A DNA stretch of 64,000 bases, from contig JAJDED010000021.1 of NCBI GenBank assembly GCA_029259915.1, forward strand, positions 1 through 64,000, in the 5' to 3' direction. Below are positions 33,647-41,555 of this stretch, piece by piece. Positions within the stretch are counted from its first letter, which is position 1; every line of letters begins with the position of its first letter. The notes beneath the pieces were generated by a model. It was not told where the DNA came from, did no database searches, and was given only the letters and a program-made list of their open reading frames with translations. Source of the DNA: Planctomycetota bacterium (GTDB taxonomy: Bacteria > Planctomycetota > Planctomycetia > Pirellulales > Lacipirellulaceae). Position numbers and translations under genes: made by a program.

Positions 33647-33695
33647 CTAGCCGCCGGCGGGAGCCGACGGTCCATCGGCTTCCGCCGATGGCTAG
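33647..33695. repeat. Hairpin element in the ilvD leader
   Basis: An imperfect palindrome starting CTAGCCGCCGGCGGGAGCCG and ending CGGCTTCCGCCGATGGCTAG spans nearly 50 bases. Its proximal end is about 10 bases from the AGGAG of ilvD. In RNA it would form a long GC-rich stem next to the ribosome binding site. Similar palindromes are common between planctomycete genes, so it may be a mobile repeat rather than a regulator. Confidence 0.65.
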
Positions 33696-33936
33696 GACAC
33701 TGCGGAACGGCACAGAGGCACGTTTCCAACAGACGTTTTGGGATAGGCACTCATTGTACTCATGCGCAGCGGGCAGGGCAGGGGGAGAGGTGCCAGCCGC
33801 TGGGAAAACGTATATCCGGCACAATCGGCATGGTCAAATGTAGATCGCCACTCGGACAACGCCTCACAAATACGGCCCTGAGGTTCGCGCACTACATTTT
33901 AATTGGACCCGTCCCACACCCAAAGGAATGCCTCTT

Positions 33937-34899
33937 ATGCCTACAGCACCCCCGCTTCCCGCTGACGAGCAGCTCGCTACGCCCTCTGCCGAGCCCATGC
34001 GAGTTATGTTAGCTGACGGGAAATGGGGCACGCTGGCAGGGTTGTCGAAAACCGAGTTGCATGAGTTGCAGTGGGAACAAGAACAAAAATTCGCTCGGGC
34101 CATCCAGATGTTGCCCAAGGGCTCAAGCGATCGTGCCTTGGTGATCGGGCAGGCTTACGATACCGTCTGCACGATCCTTTCCGCACAGCAAGAAGACGAC
34201 AAACCACTGGTGATGGGACTCGACAAACGATACGGTCGGCTTGTCTTGGAACTACTCCATCGCCAGGTCGATCGTGGCTTTGGCCAGCCTCGGCTCTTTG
34301 AAATCGGCTACGGTAGCGGGGCCTTGCTTGAAGAAGTTGCCGAGCAAGGCTTTTCAGTCGGCGGTATCGAAGTTTCGTCCAAGATGCGCAACGAAGCGCT
34401 CGAAGTGCTCGGGGAAGAATTTTCCGATCGCTTGCTGCTCGGCGACTTGCGAGAAATCGAAAGCGATTCGCTCCCTGGCAGGCCAAGCCTGGTTTATTGG
34501 AACGATGTTTTCGAACATATCTGCCCGGATGAAATATCGGATACCCTCCATCAGATTCACAAACTGCTCGTTCATGGCGGTTCGCTGGTGACCATCACCC
34601 CCAATTGGCTACTGCGACCCTCAGACGTCACGGGCGATTTTTGCCCGCCACGTACCGAGGCCTGCGGTTTGCATCTCAAAGAATACCGGCTCCGCGAAGT
34701 CACTCGACTTCTGAAGCAAACCGGTTTTCGTCGCGTGATAACACCGCTGTTGGTCAGCCGAAAACGGATTTATCACGCTGGCCAAGGATTTCGTCTGATC
34801 AAACAGCTTGCCGAACCACTTTTAGACCGGCTGCCTGTGCGCTACGCGCATTTGGCCTGCCGAGGGCTGGGACTTTCGATCACCATTGCTACGAAATAG
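33937..34899 (+). CDS. SAM-dependent methyltransferase
   Basis: A 320-residue class I methyltransferase. After an N-terminal helical part it shows LFEIGYGSGALLEEVAEQGF (motif I), VGGIEVSSKMRNEALEVLG (acidic loop), YWNDVFEHICPDEISDTLHQ (motif like VLEH) and LVHGGSLVTITPNWLLRP. The fold matches Methyltransf_11/23 enzymes; the substrate is unknown. ATG 33937 has AAAGGA nine bases upstream; ATG 33928 directly abuts it and is less likely. The end overlaps the convergent oxidoreductase gene by 11 bp. Confidence 0.85.
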   Translation: MPTAPPLPADEQLATPSAEPMRVMLADGKWGTLAGLSKTELHELQWEQEQKFARAIQMLPKGSSDRALVIGQAYDTVCTILSAQQEDDKPLVMGLDKRYGRLVLELLHRQVDRGFGQPRLFEIGYGSGALLEEVAEQGFSVGGIEVSSKMRNEALEVLGEEFSDRLLLGDLREIESDSLPGRPSLVYWNDVFEHICPDEISDTLHQIHKLLVHGGSLVTITPNWLLRPSDVTGDFCPPRTEACGLHLKEYRLREVTRLLKQTGFRRVITPLLVSRKRIYHAGQGFRLIKQLAEPLLDRLPVRYAHLACRGLGLSITIATK

Positions 34900-36574
34900 C
34901 GGCTGGTTCTTGTGTACGACTGCGGGCAACTGCCTCGTAGGTTGTAAAACCCCCCGACAAGTTGGCAACATCAAAGCCATGTTGCGCCAAGAGTCGCGTC
35001 GCCAAGTAACCCCTTTGGCCGACCTGACAATACGCAATCACCTGCCGATCGCGCGGAAGTTGGTTTAGCGAATCGCGAAGTTGCTCGACGGAAATGTTCA
35101 CGGCCCCGTCGATGTGCCCCGCCTCGAATTCCTCAGGCGAGCGGACGTCGAGGACAAACGAGCCAGAATCCGACAGGGAGTTTTCTCCTACGTCGGACAG
35201 CAACTCGGCTGCATGGACAATTGGCTGATCGCCGCGCAATACACCTGCCGCGACGAATCCAGCCATGTTGATCGGATCTTTGGCCGATCCGTATTGCGGG
35301 GCGTAAGCCAATTCCATTTCTTCCAGATCGTCGACGGTCATGCCCGCCTGGATCGCTACCGCCAATACGTCGATCCGTTTGTCGACGCCATCACGCCCCA
35401 CCACCTGTCCACCCAGTATTTTTCCGTCCTGGGGATTAAACAGCAGCTTGATCGACATGGCCTGCGCGCCCGGATAGTAACTCGCGTGGTTACCAGGATG
35501 GACATAAATTTTTTCGTAAGGCAACTCGGCAGCGAGGAGAGCTTTCTCGCTGAAACCGGTCATGGCGGCGGTCATTTCGAACATGCCCACAATGGCAGTG
35601 CCCTGTGTGCCGCGGTAACGACTGTCGCGTCCTGCCATGTGATCGGCAGCGATTCTTCCCTGGCGATTGGCGGGACCTCCCAACGGAATCTGCACGGCGG
35701 AACCATCGACAAAATGCCGCACTTCCACCGCGTCACCTACCGCATAGATGTCGTGGTCGGAGGTTTGCATGTGTTCGTCGACTTGAATGCCGCCCCGGGG
35801 GCCAACTTCCAAGCCCGCGTCGACGGCCAACTTGTTCTCGGGGCGAACTCCGACACTCATCACAATAAAATCTGTTGGCACCGACTTTCCTGAACGCAAT
35901 CGCACGGTCATCCCGCGCTCGCTCGGTTCGATCGCTTCGGCAGCGTCGGACAATTGCAGCTTGATTCCCTGCTCTTGAAGGTGCGTGGCAATCGGTGCGA
36001 TCATTTCCGCATCCCAAGGTGGCAAAACTTGATCGGCCAGTTCGACAACCGTAGTCTGAAGCCCGCGACGGGCCAAGTTTTCAGCCATTTCCAAACCAAT
36101 AAAACCTGCGCCAATGATGACCGCCCGGCGGGAATTGGCAACGATTTCGCGCAGCCGATCAGCATCGCGCAGATCGCGCAACGTAAACACCTGCGGCAAG
36201 TCGGCGCCAGGAATCGGCGGGCGTAAAGGCGATGCGCCCGGTGAAAGAATCAGCTTATCGTAAGATTCTTCATATTCCTCGTCTGTTTTAAGATTGCGAA
36301 CTGAAACCGTTTTGCGCGTTCGATCGATCGCGGTCACTTCGGTACGAGTACGCACGTCTAGCCGATAACGGTCGATCAAACGCTGCTCGGGAGCCACGAG
36401 CAAATCGCTACGCTCGGGAATCACTCCGCCGATGTAGTAAGGCAATCCGCAATTCGCAAACGACGGTGCTTCTCCGCGCTCAAAGAGCACAATCTCACCC
36501 GACTCGTCCAATCGGCGCGCTCGTGCCGCGGCCGATGCTCCTCCCGCTACCGCTCCGACAATTACCAGTTTCAT
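34889..36574 (-). CDS. CoA-disulfide reductase-like flavoprotein fused to rhodanese
   Basis: A 561-residue fusion. The N-terminal flavoprotein (about 1-330) has FAD motif VIVGAVAGGASAAARARRL, catalytic C42 in PSFANCGLPYYIGG, and NAD(P) motif RAVIIGAGFIGLEMAENLAR. The dimerisation domain (about 335-450) ends with YAPQYGSAKDPINMAGFVA. The rhodanese domain (about 465-550) has SFVLDVRSPEEFEAGHIDGA and active-site Cys in VIAYCQVGQRGYL. Known CoADR-Rhd proteins reduce CoA persulfide or polysulfide with NAD(P)H. It lies 37 bp downstream of a rhodanese gene and an ArsR regulator, forming a sulfane-sulfur unit. Confidence 0.93.
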   Translation of the reverse strand: MKLVIVGAVAGGASAAARARRLDESGEIVLFERGEAPSFANCGLPYYIGGVIPERSDLLVAPEQRLIDRYRLDVRTRTEVTAIDRTRKTVSVRNLKTDEEYEESYDKLILSPGASPLRPPIPGADLPQVFTLRDLRDADRLREIVANSRRAVIIGAGFIGLEMAENLARRGLQTTVVELADQVLPPWDAEMIAPIATHLQEQGIKLQLSDAAEAIEPSERGMTVRLRSGKSVPTDFIVMSVGVRPENKLAVDAGLEVGPRGGIQVDEHMQTSDHDIYAVGDAVEVRHFVDGSAVQIPLGGPANRQGRIAADHMAGRDSRYRGTQGTAIVGMFEMTAAMTGFSEKALLAAELPYEKIYVHPGNHASYYPGAQAMSIKLLFNPQDGKILGGQVVGRDGVDKRIDVLAVAIQAGMTVDDLEEMELAYAPQYGSAKDPINMAGFVAAGVLRGDQPIVHAAELLSDVGENSLSDSGSFVLDVRSPEEFEAGHIDGAVNISVEQLRDSLNQLPRDRQVIAYCQVGQRGYLATRLLAQHGFDVANLSGGFTTYEAVARSRTQEPAAIS

Positions 36575-36611
36575 CGTGGGTTCTCCTTTCCAATGGGTCC
36601 GATATTGAATG

Positions 36612-37175
36612 CTAAGCCGAGCAGCATTTTTGGCAACTGCCGTTCTCGACCCGATTCCAAGGCATTTTCGACAGCATCATGCCCATGCCGCAGGAGTCGG
36701 TCACGCCCGCAAACACGAGTCCAGTGCCAATGAAAGCGGGAATTGCCAAAAAGTAAGGATTCAACACAAACCCCAAAAGTGTGCCGAGAAAAACGAACGA
36801 CCCGGCTGCAATGCGAACTTGTCGCTCCAAAGAAATAGGTCCCTTGCCGCGTACCACTTCAAGTCCGGCCTCCTCCCAAGCTTGCGTGCCTCCCTCCACA
36901 CTAATCGCATTCTCAATTCCGGCCCCTAATAGTCTGCTACAAGCCATCGACGAACGGCTGCCGCTATTGCAGATGACAGAAATAGTATGAAGGTCTCGAC
37001 CATTGATCATTGCCTTCAACTGTTTCGGCTCAAGCGAGTCGAGAGGCATGTTGAGCGCCCCGGCAGCGTGAGCTGCGCTAAACTCCCCGGGACTGCGCAC
37101 GTCGATCAGGATAGCTTCATCGCCATGACCTAACCGTTGGGCAACTTCCGCGGGACTAATCGTTGGAACCGACAT
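36612..37175 (-). CDS. YgaP-like rhodanese with C-terminal membrane hairpin
   Basis: A 187-residue protein with a rhodanese domain (about 5-110; ILIDVRSPGEFSAAHAAGAL, active-site C69 in SVICNSGSRSSMACSRLL) and a C-terminal hydrophobic pair (about 122-163; AAGSFVFLGTLLGFVLNPYF, FIGTGLVFAG) as in E. coli YgaP (DUF2892). The tail ends CQKCCSA, adding thiols. It transfers sulfane sulfur at the inner membrane. It lies between the ArsR gene and the CoADR-rhodanese gene; direct repeats of CGATAT precede its start. Confidence 0.9.
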   Translation of the reverse strand: MSVPTISPAEVAQRLGHGDEAILIDVRSPGEFSAAHAAGALNMPLDSLEPKQLKAMINGRDLHTISVICNSGSRSSMACSRLLGAGIENAISVEGGTQAWEEAGLEVVRGKGPISLERQVRIAAGSFVFLGTLLGFVLNPYFLAIPAFIGTGLVFAGVTDSCGMGMMLSKMPWNRVENGSCQKCCSA

Positions 37176-37206
37176 GAAAAACTCCTTTTGAAATGTTCAA
37201 GGGTCT

Positions 37207-37220
37207 CGATATTACGATAT
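37207..37220. promoter_or_regulatory. Directly repeated CGATAT half-sites before the rhodanese gene
   Basis: CGATATTACGATAT holds the hexamer CGATAT twice, 8 bp apart, in the 59-bp spacer between the ArsR and rhodanese genes. The same half-site forms the palindrome in front of the ArsR gene (37582-37603), so one regulator may control both. Confidence 0.45.
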
Positions 37221-37234
37221 TTTCAGGAAAATTT

Positions 37235-37555
37235 TTAACCGGCAAACCGGCTTTCAATGCAGGCTAGAATGTTTGCCAAATGGGGCTCGACCACATAGTA
37301 GTAACGGCGCTGTCCATCTTTTTCGCTTTCCAGAAAACCACAACGCTGCATGGTTCGCAAGTGCTCCGACGCGACATGACTGGCAATCTCGCAAGACTCG
37401 GCCAGTTCTCCGACGGTGTACTTGTCTCGCAGCAACAATTGGATCATCCGCAGCCGATGCGGGTGGGCCAAGATTTTGAGGCATTCGGCCGCCTGCTGCA
37501 GGGCACCGCTGTTGAGCATGCCGGCTTTGCGTTGTTTCTTTTTGGTGATGGCCAT
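37235..37555 (-). CDS. ArsR-family HTH regulator, possible persulfide sensor
   Basis: A 106-residue winged-helix repressor with the ArsR pattern AAECLKILAHPHRLRMIQLL, GELAESCEIASHVASEHLRT and CGFLESEKDGQRRYYYVVEP. There are four cysteines (C25, C55, C72, C99) and no arsenic-type ELCVCDL motif. BigR/SqrR/YgaV-type ArsR proteins use a Cys pair, one in the C-terminal helix, to sense persulfide; C99 would suit that. The downstream rhodanese genes support this. A perfect palindrome TATATCG-N8-CGATATA lies 27 bp upstream, consistent with autoregulation. Confidence 0.88.
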   Translation of the reverse strand: MAITKKKQRKAGMLNSGALQQAAECLKILAHPHRLRMIQLLLRDKYTVGELAESCEIASHVASEHLRTMQRCGFLESEKDGQRRYYYVVEPHLANILACIESRFAG

Positions 37556-37581
37556 GACGGCTCCCCTTTCTCTATGTAAGT

Positions 37582-37603
37582 ATATCGCGACATTTCGATA
37601 TAA
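37582..37603. promoter_or_regulatory. Palindromic operator candidate for the ArsR regulator
   Basis: TATATCG (37582-37588) and CGATATA (37597-37603) are perfect 7-bp arms with an 8-bp spacer, centred about 37 bp upstream of the ArsR start. Size and AT-richness suit an ArsR-family dimer site. The shared half-site at 37207-37220 strengthens the call. Confidence 0.55.
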
Positions 37604-37686
37604 TCAAGAGGATTTCTTTCGGTTTTTCTGTTTTTTTCTCGAATCCGCCCACTTGTGGCTTAGCTGAGGAAATATGATTTGCGGCT

Positions 37687-38463
37687 CTAAGCGGCCATGG
37701 CACGGCGAGGAGCCTTGAAAACCTGGCCGTCAAAGTCGGTCATGCGAGCAAGCCCCATTTTGGCAACGGCCAGACTTTTTTGGCTGGGCTCAGCCGGCAT
37801 CTCATAAGATTTTGCCGTTTCACCCCACCGCCAAACGGTTGCATCCGGGGCTATGCCAATTCGTAGTCCCTGGCGATGGGCACGAAAAAAGAACTCCACG
37901 CGCTCATCGTCAAGTAGCTCAGGATCCCAGCCTCCCAGGGCACGAACTTTGCTGGTGCGGGCCACGAAAAAATTCGCCGTCAAATCACACCAATTGTAGC
38001 CGTCGCCCTGAGAACGATAGCCCCGCCGCAGGGTAAGCCAATCACCTGCGATTTCGAGAGTCCCATGCTCTGGCTGCGGAAATCTCTGATCGAAAAATAG
38101 CCACTTTCGACGGCGCCCAATTAAATCGCCTGCGGCAAGATCAAGCTTGTCATCAACCACCAACTGCAATAACTGCTCGACATGCGCAGCCCGATGCAGC
38201 TCCGACTGGTCGTCCAGCAGCAAGAAGTAGGGAGTCGACACGCGTGCTAGCAAAGCATTCTGGCAAGCACTGCGACCGGAATGGCTGGGCAACTGGAGGG
38301 ACTCAACATTCTTCAGTGATTTGTGCTCGATGCTATCATCGGCCACCAAAATCCTTAGCTGCGGATAAAAGCGGCGTATGCTGCGTAACAGACGACGCAA
38401 CGATTTCGGACGATCACAGGTACGGATAACAGCGGTCAGTTTAGCAAGATCAGCAGTTGCCAC
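37687..38463 (-). CDS. Family 2 (GT-A) glycosyltransferase
   Basis: A 258-residue GT-A enzyme: LTAVIRTCDRPKSLRRLLRS (N-terminal nucleotide-binding strand), ILVADDSIEHKSL, and YFLLLDDQSELHRAAHVEQL with a DDQ-type variant of the metal-binding DxD. The C-terminal LTANFFVARTSKVRALGGWD and LLDDERVEFFFRAHRQGLRI match the acceptor/catalytic region of GalNAc-transferase-like glycosyltransferases. Sugar and acceptor are unknown. Isolated gene, co-directional with the response regulator gene upstream. Confidence 0.82.
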   Translation of the reverse strand: MATADLAKLTAVIRTCDRPKSLRRLLRSIRRFYPQLRILVADDSIEHKSLKNVESLQLPSHSGRSACQNALLARVSTPYFLLLDDQSELHRAAHVEQLLQLVVDDKLDLAAGDLIGRRRKWLFFDQRFPQPEHGTLEIAGDWLTLRRGYRSQGDGYNWCDLTANFFVARTSKVRALGGWDPELLDDERVEFFFRAHRQGLRIGIAPDATVWRWGETAKSYEMPAEPSQKSLAVAKMGLARMTDFDGQVFKAPRRAMAA

Positions 38464-38701
38464 GGCGATTCCTAGGACGCAACAGAAGAAAATAGTGAGA
38501 CTTCTCTTCTTCCATCGCCTTTTTCTATCGCCTCAGTTCAAGAAAACCGCACCTCGCGCACCGTTGTATGTACTTCCGCCAATCTGCCAACGAGTTAATC
38601 TTTCCGCAGCTTACCGCGACCGACTGATCAGAAATACGGACTTGCACCTCAGCAACAGTCCCCCGCGAGGACGGGCAGCCGACCATCGATGCAGAATTGA
38701 T

Positions 38702-39076
38702 TCAAATTGCTGCAGCGTCCAAGATTTCTCGAACAACGTCGACCAGCTCTGTGCTGTGTGCATCTTTGGGAATCACACGCTTCGCCCCGGCTGCCAGCGC
38801 TTCGTTGACCATATCGATTGTGGCGTGGGCCGTATGGAAAACAACACAAACACCGGCCCGCTGGCTCTTAATCGTCGCGAATAGATCCATCCCATCCATG
38901 TCGGGCATGCGGTAATCGAGGATGACCAACTCGTGCGATTCCTCGCCAAAGAGTTTCATAGCGCTTAAGGCGTCGTAGGCAGCGTCGACTTCGTACCCCT
39001 GATCGGTGAGCAAGCGCACAGTAATGAGGCAACTGTCACGCTCGTCGTCTACAACTAAAATCCGCGGATTGGGCAT
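38702..39076 (-). CDS. Single-domain response regulator
   Basis: A 124-residue receiver with acidic pocket ILVVDDERDSC, phospho-acceptor D54 in LVILDYRMPDMDGMDLF, switch Thr/Ser region CVVFHTAHATIDMV and Lys in RVIPKDAHSTELV. There is no output domain, so it acts through another protein, as CheY- or Spo0F-like regulators do. It is divergent from the heme-type histidine kinase gene that starts 238 bp away, a likely partner. Confidence 0.9.
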   Translation of the reverse strand: MPNPRILVVDDERDSCLITVRLLTDQGYEVDAAYDALSAMKLFGEESHELVILDYRMPDMDGMDLFATIKSQRAGVCVVFHTAHATIDMVNEALAAGAKRVIPKDAHSTELVDVVREILDAAAI

Positions 39077-39313
39077 AACACTCTCCGGGTAGACGGAAGA
39101 AAAGTTTTGGGAGTAGTTGAGTCTTCACAAAAGCCCGGTGTAAAGTATAACAACATAAGTCTCTTGTGACAAGCAACTTCGGGAAGTCCAATAAAGATCG
39201 CAGATGCTCGTCAGCGGGGGGTTTGGAGGAGCGGGGCGAGATTGAGGGCAAAAGGCTTGAAGTGGGAGTACTGCCTACTCAATCTTCCTATCAATTCACT
39301 CTGGACTTTTTGA

Positions 39314-40852
39314 ATGTCATCCCCTGATGTAGAGAACCAGCAAGAAACACCGAGGCATCGAGCATTACCCGGTGGATTGTTGTTGGATCGGACGATCGTG
39401 TTGATCGCGCTGGTTTTTATTCTCATTCTTGTGATTCTGCAATGGCACCAATCGCAGCTTGAAGATCGTTTGGTGGAGTCAACTGCACAGGAAGAGGCGA
39501 GGCGCTATACAGAAGCGCTGACAGTATTTCGCACCCTTTACACACGCGAAGTTGTCGAAACGGTGCGCCATCAGGGCATCGAAGTTTCCCACGATTACGA
39601 CCAAGGTGAAAAAAAAGGCAAGGCAATTCCACTGCCAGCCACGCTGAGCATGAAACTTGGCAATGAGATGGGGAAGCTCGAGTTGGATGGTCAAACGGCG
39701 CTCTACAGTGGCTATCCCTTCCCGTGGCGCGAACAGGACTGGATCCAGCGAGACCAGTTTGCTAAGGACGCATGGCAAGCCCTGACAAAAGATCCCATCA
39801 AGCCCTACCAGAGATTCGAACAGCGTAACGGGCGTTCCTGGCTACGCTACGCTACCGCCGACCGAATGCGCAAGTCCTGTGTCGATTGCCATAACAAGCA
39901 TCCACAGTCGCCCAAGAATGATTGGAAATTGGGAGACGTGCGCGGGGTATTGGAAGTTAGTATTCCACTGGATGCTGCAATTTCTCAAGCCGAGCAGAAT
40001 CTCCGCGAGTCGATAGTCTATAAGGTCGCGGTCGGGGGATTGGGTCTGGTTGTTCTAATCGCCGTTTTTGGCCAACTGCGACGTACATCGTGGGAATTGG
40101 AGCAGCGAGTTAAAGAACGCACATCCGAACTAGATGTCGCGAATAAAGCGCTGGAACACAGCAACATCGAACTACAGCACTTTGCTTCGATCGCGTCCCA
40201 CGATTTGAAATCTCCGCTGCACGGAATCGCCAGCTTCGCCCAGTTTCTCCAAAAGGATTATCAAGGGCAACTCGATGAAAAAGCTAACGACTATATCGAT
40301 CGAATCGTACAAGGCTCCAAGCGTATGGGGCAATTGATCAACGAACTGCTCGCCTATTCGGCCGTAGAGTCTCAAACCGCAACATTTTCCCTGACGTGTT
40401 TGAATAGCGCATTTGACGACGTGGTTGAGATACTCCAAGCAACCATTGAGGAAACTGGCGCAGAAGTGACACGCGAGGCGCTGCCACAGGTTGAAGTCGA
40501 TTGCTCTCAAGTGACCGAGCTCTTGTTAAACCTGATAAGCAACGCACTAAAGTACCGGGGCGACGTCCCGCCGCGTGTCCACGTTTCGGCAAGCAAGGAA
40601 GACGGCGTCTGGACCATTGCCGTGCGGGACAACGGCATTGGTATCGCTGCAAAAAATCACGAGCGGGCTTTTGAAGTCTTCCGTCGCTTAAACCCCCCGG
40701 ACAAATTCCCCGGCACAGGCATTGGTCTGGCACTGTGCCGTCGAATCGTCCGAAGGCACGGCGGAACAATTTGGATCGAGTCGGAATTGGGCGAGGGAAC
40801 CACGTTTTTCTTCACGCTCCCAGAAGCTGCATCCGAGCAGCATGAATCCTAG
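39314..40852 (+). CDS. Membrane histidine kinase with Tll0287-like heme-binding sensor domain
   Basis: A 512-residue kinase. Two membrane segments (about 27-43 and 236-254) bracket a periplasmic sensor of the DUF3365/Tll0287 type with the heme motif CVDCHNKHP (C189, C192, H193) and RYATADRMRKS before it. Then come a coiled-coil linker (ELEQRVKERTSELDVANKAL), HisKA with phospho-acceptor H296 (SIASHDLKSPLHGIASFAQF), and HATPase with N box LLNLISNALKYRG, G1 DNGIGIA and G2 GTGIGLALCRRI. The sensor could respond to redox state or a gas through heme. The adjacent divergent receiver is a probable target. Confidence 0.92.
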   Translation: MSSPDVENQQETPRHRALPGGLLLDRTIVLIALVFILILVILQWHQSQLEDRLVESTAQEEARRYTEALTVFRTLYTREVVETVRHQGIEVSHDYDQGEKKGKAIPLPATLSMKLGNEMGKLELDGQTALYSGYPFPWREQDWIQRDQFAKDAWQALTKDPIKPYQRFEQRNGRSWLRYATADRMRKSCVDCHNKHPQSPKNDWKLGDVRGVLEVSIPLDAAISQAEQNLRESIVYKVAVGGLGLVVLIAVFGQLRRTSWELEQRVKERTSELDVANKALEHSNIELQHFASIASHDLKSPLHGIASFAQFLQKDYQGQLDEKANDYIDRIVQGSKRMGQLINELLAYSAVESQTATFSLTCLNSAFDDVVEILQATIEETGAEVTREALPQVEVDCSQVTELLLNLISNALKYRGDVPPRVHVSASKEDGVWTIAVRDNGIGIAAKNHERAFEVFRRLNPPDKFPGTGIGLALCRRIVRRHGGTIWIESELGEGTTFFFTLPEAASEQHES

Positions 40853-40895
40853 GCATCGCGCACCGTGAGGCCAAGTGTCTGTTGCAAAGTATGCG

Positions 40896-41507
40896 CTATT
40901 TCCCAAACCGGTCGAACACTACGACTTCGTCCTTGGATAACTGCCCCCCGCGGGGTCTTGCGGGCTTATCCGCCTTGCCGATAACCAGCATCATGCCAAT
41001 TGCGTGATCGGCCGGCAGTTGAATGATTTTTGCAACCTGCTCGGCGTCGAAGCCGATCATCGGATTCGAGTCGTATCCCATTGCCTTGGCAGCAAGCATC
41101 AACGTTTGCGCTGCGATTCCACAGGAGCGCATCACTTCGTCGCGTTGAACCTGCTCGCCGGCGCTTTCATAAAATTGTCCAAGCACGGATGCCAACGATT
41201 GCTGCACTTCGGACGGCGCATTGCACCAATACCGCTCGGGCTGCTTGGCCCAAGCCTTTACGTCTCCACAGAGCACAAACAACAACTGGGCGTCGGTCAC
41301 CTGGGCTTGGTCCCACGCGGCTGCGCGCAGCGCTTTGCGCTGCCCTGGATCGCGCACCACTACGAAACGCCAATTTTGAATGTTGAACGACGTGGGGGAT
41401 AGTAGCGCCAGATCCAACAGACGCTCGATGTCTTCTGCTGGCATCTCAAAACTTGTGTCGTAGTGCTTCACACTGCGACGCTCTTCGATGGCGTTTAAAG
41501 TATCCAC
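40896..41507 (-). CDS. Nitroreductase family protein
   Basis: A 203-residue FMN-dependent oxidoreductase: AIEERRSVKHYDTSFEMP (FMN phosphate-binding R-R-S), LLSPTSFNIQNWRFVVVRDP, and LMLAAKAMGYDSNPMIGFDA. It is likely NAD(P)H-dependent and cytoplasmic; substrates of this family vary widely. GTG 41507 is chosen because AAGGA lies 8 bp before it and the family starts near here; the longer frame adds a Cys-rich non-homologous leader. It is convergent with the kinase gene and 48 bp downstream of the MoxR-like gene. Confidence 0.88.
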   Translation of the reverse strand: MDTLNAIEERRSVKHYDTSFEMPAEDIERLLDLALLSPTSFNIQNWRFVVVRDPGQRKALRAAAWDQAQVTDAQLLFVLCGDVKAWAKQPERYWCNAPSEVQQSLASVLGQFYESAGEQVQRDEVMRSCGIAAQTLMLAAKAMGYDSNPMIGFDAEQVAKIIQLPADHAIGMMLVIGKADKPARPRGGQLSKDEVVVFDRFGK

Positions 41508-41555
41508 AGCGGGTTTCCTTTTCTGACAAAGACAAATAAATCGCACCGTGGCGAT

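Noticed and set aside
35081..35893. 270-codon + frame opposite the CoADR-rhodanese gene
   Set aside because: Antisense shadow of a gene with clear motifs; no family features.
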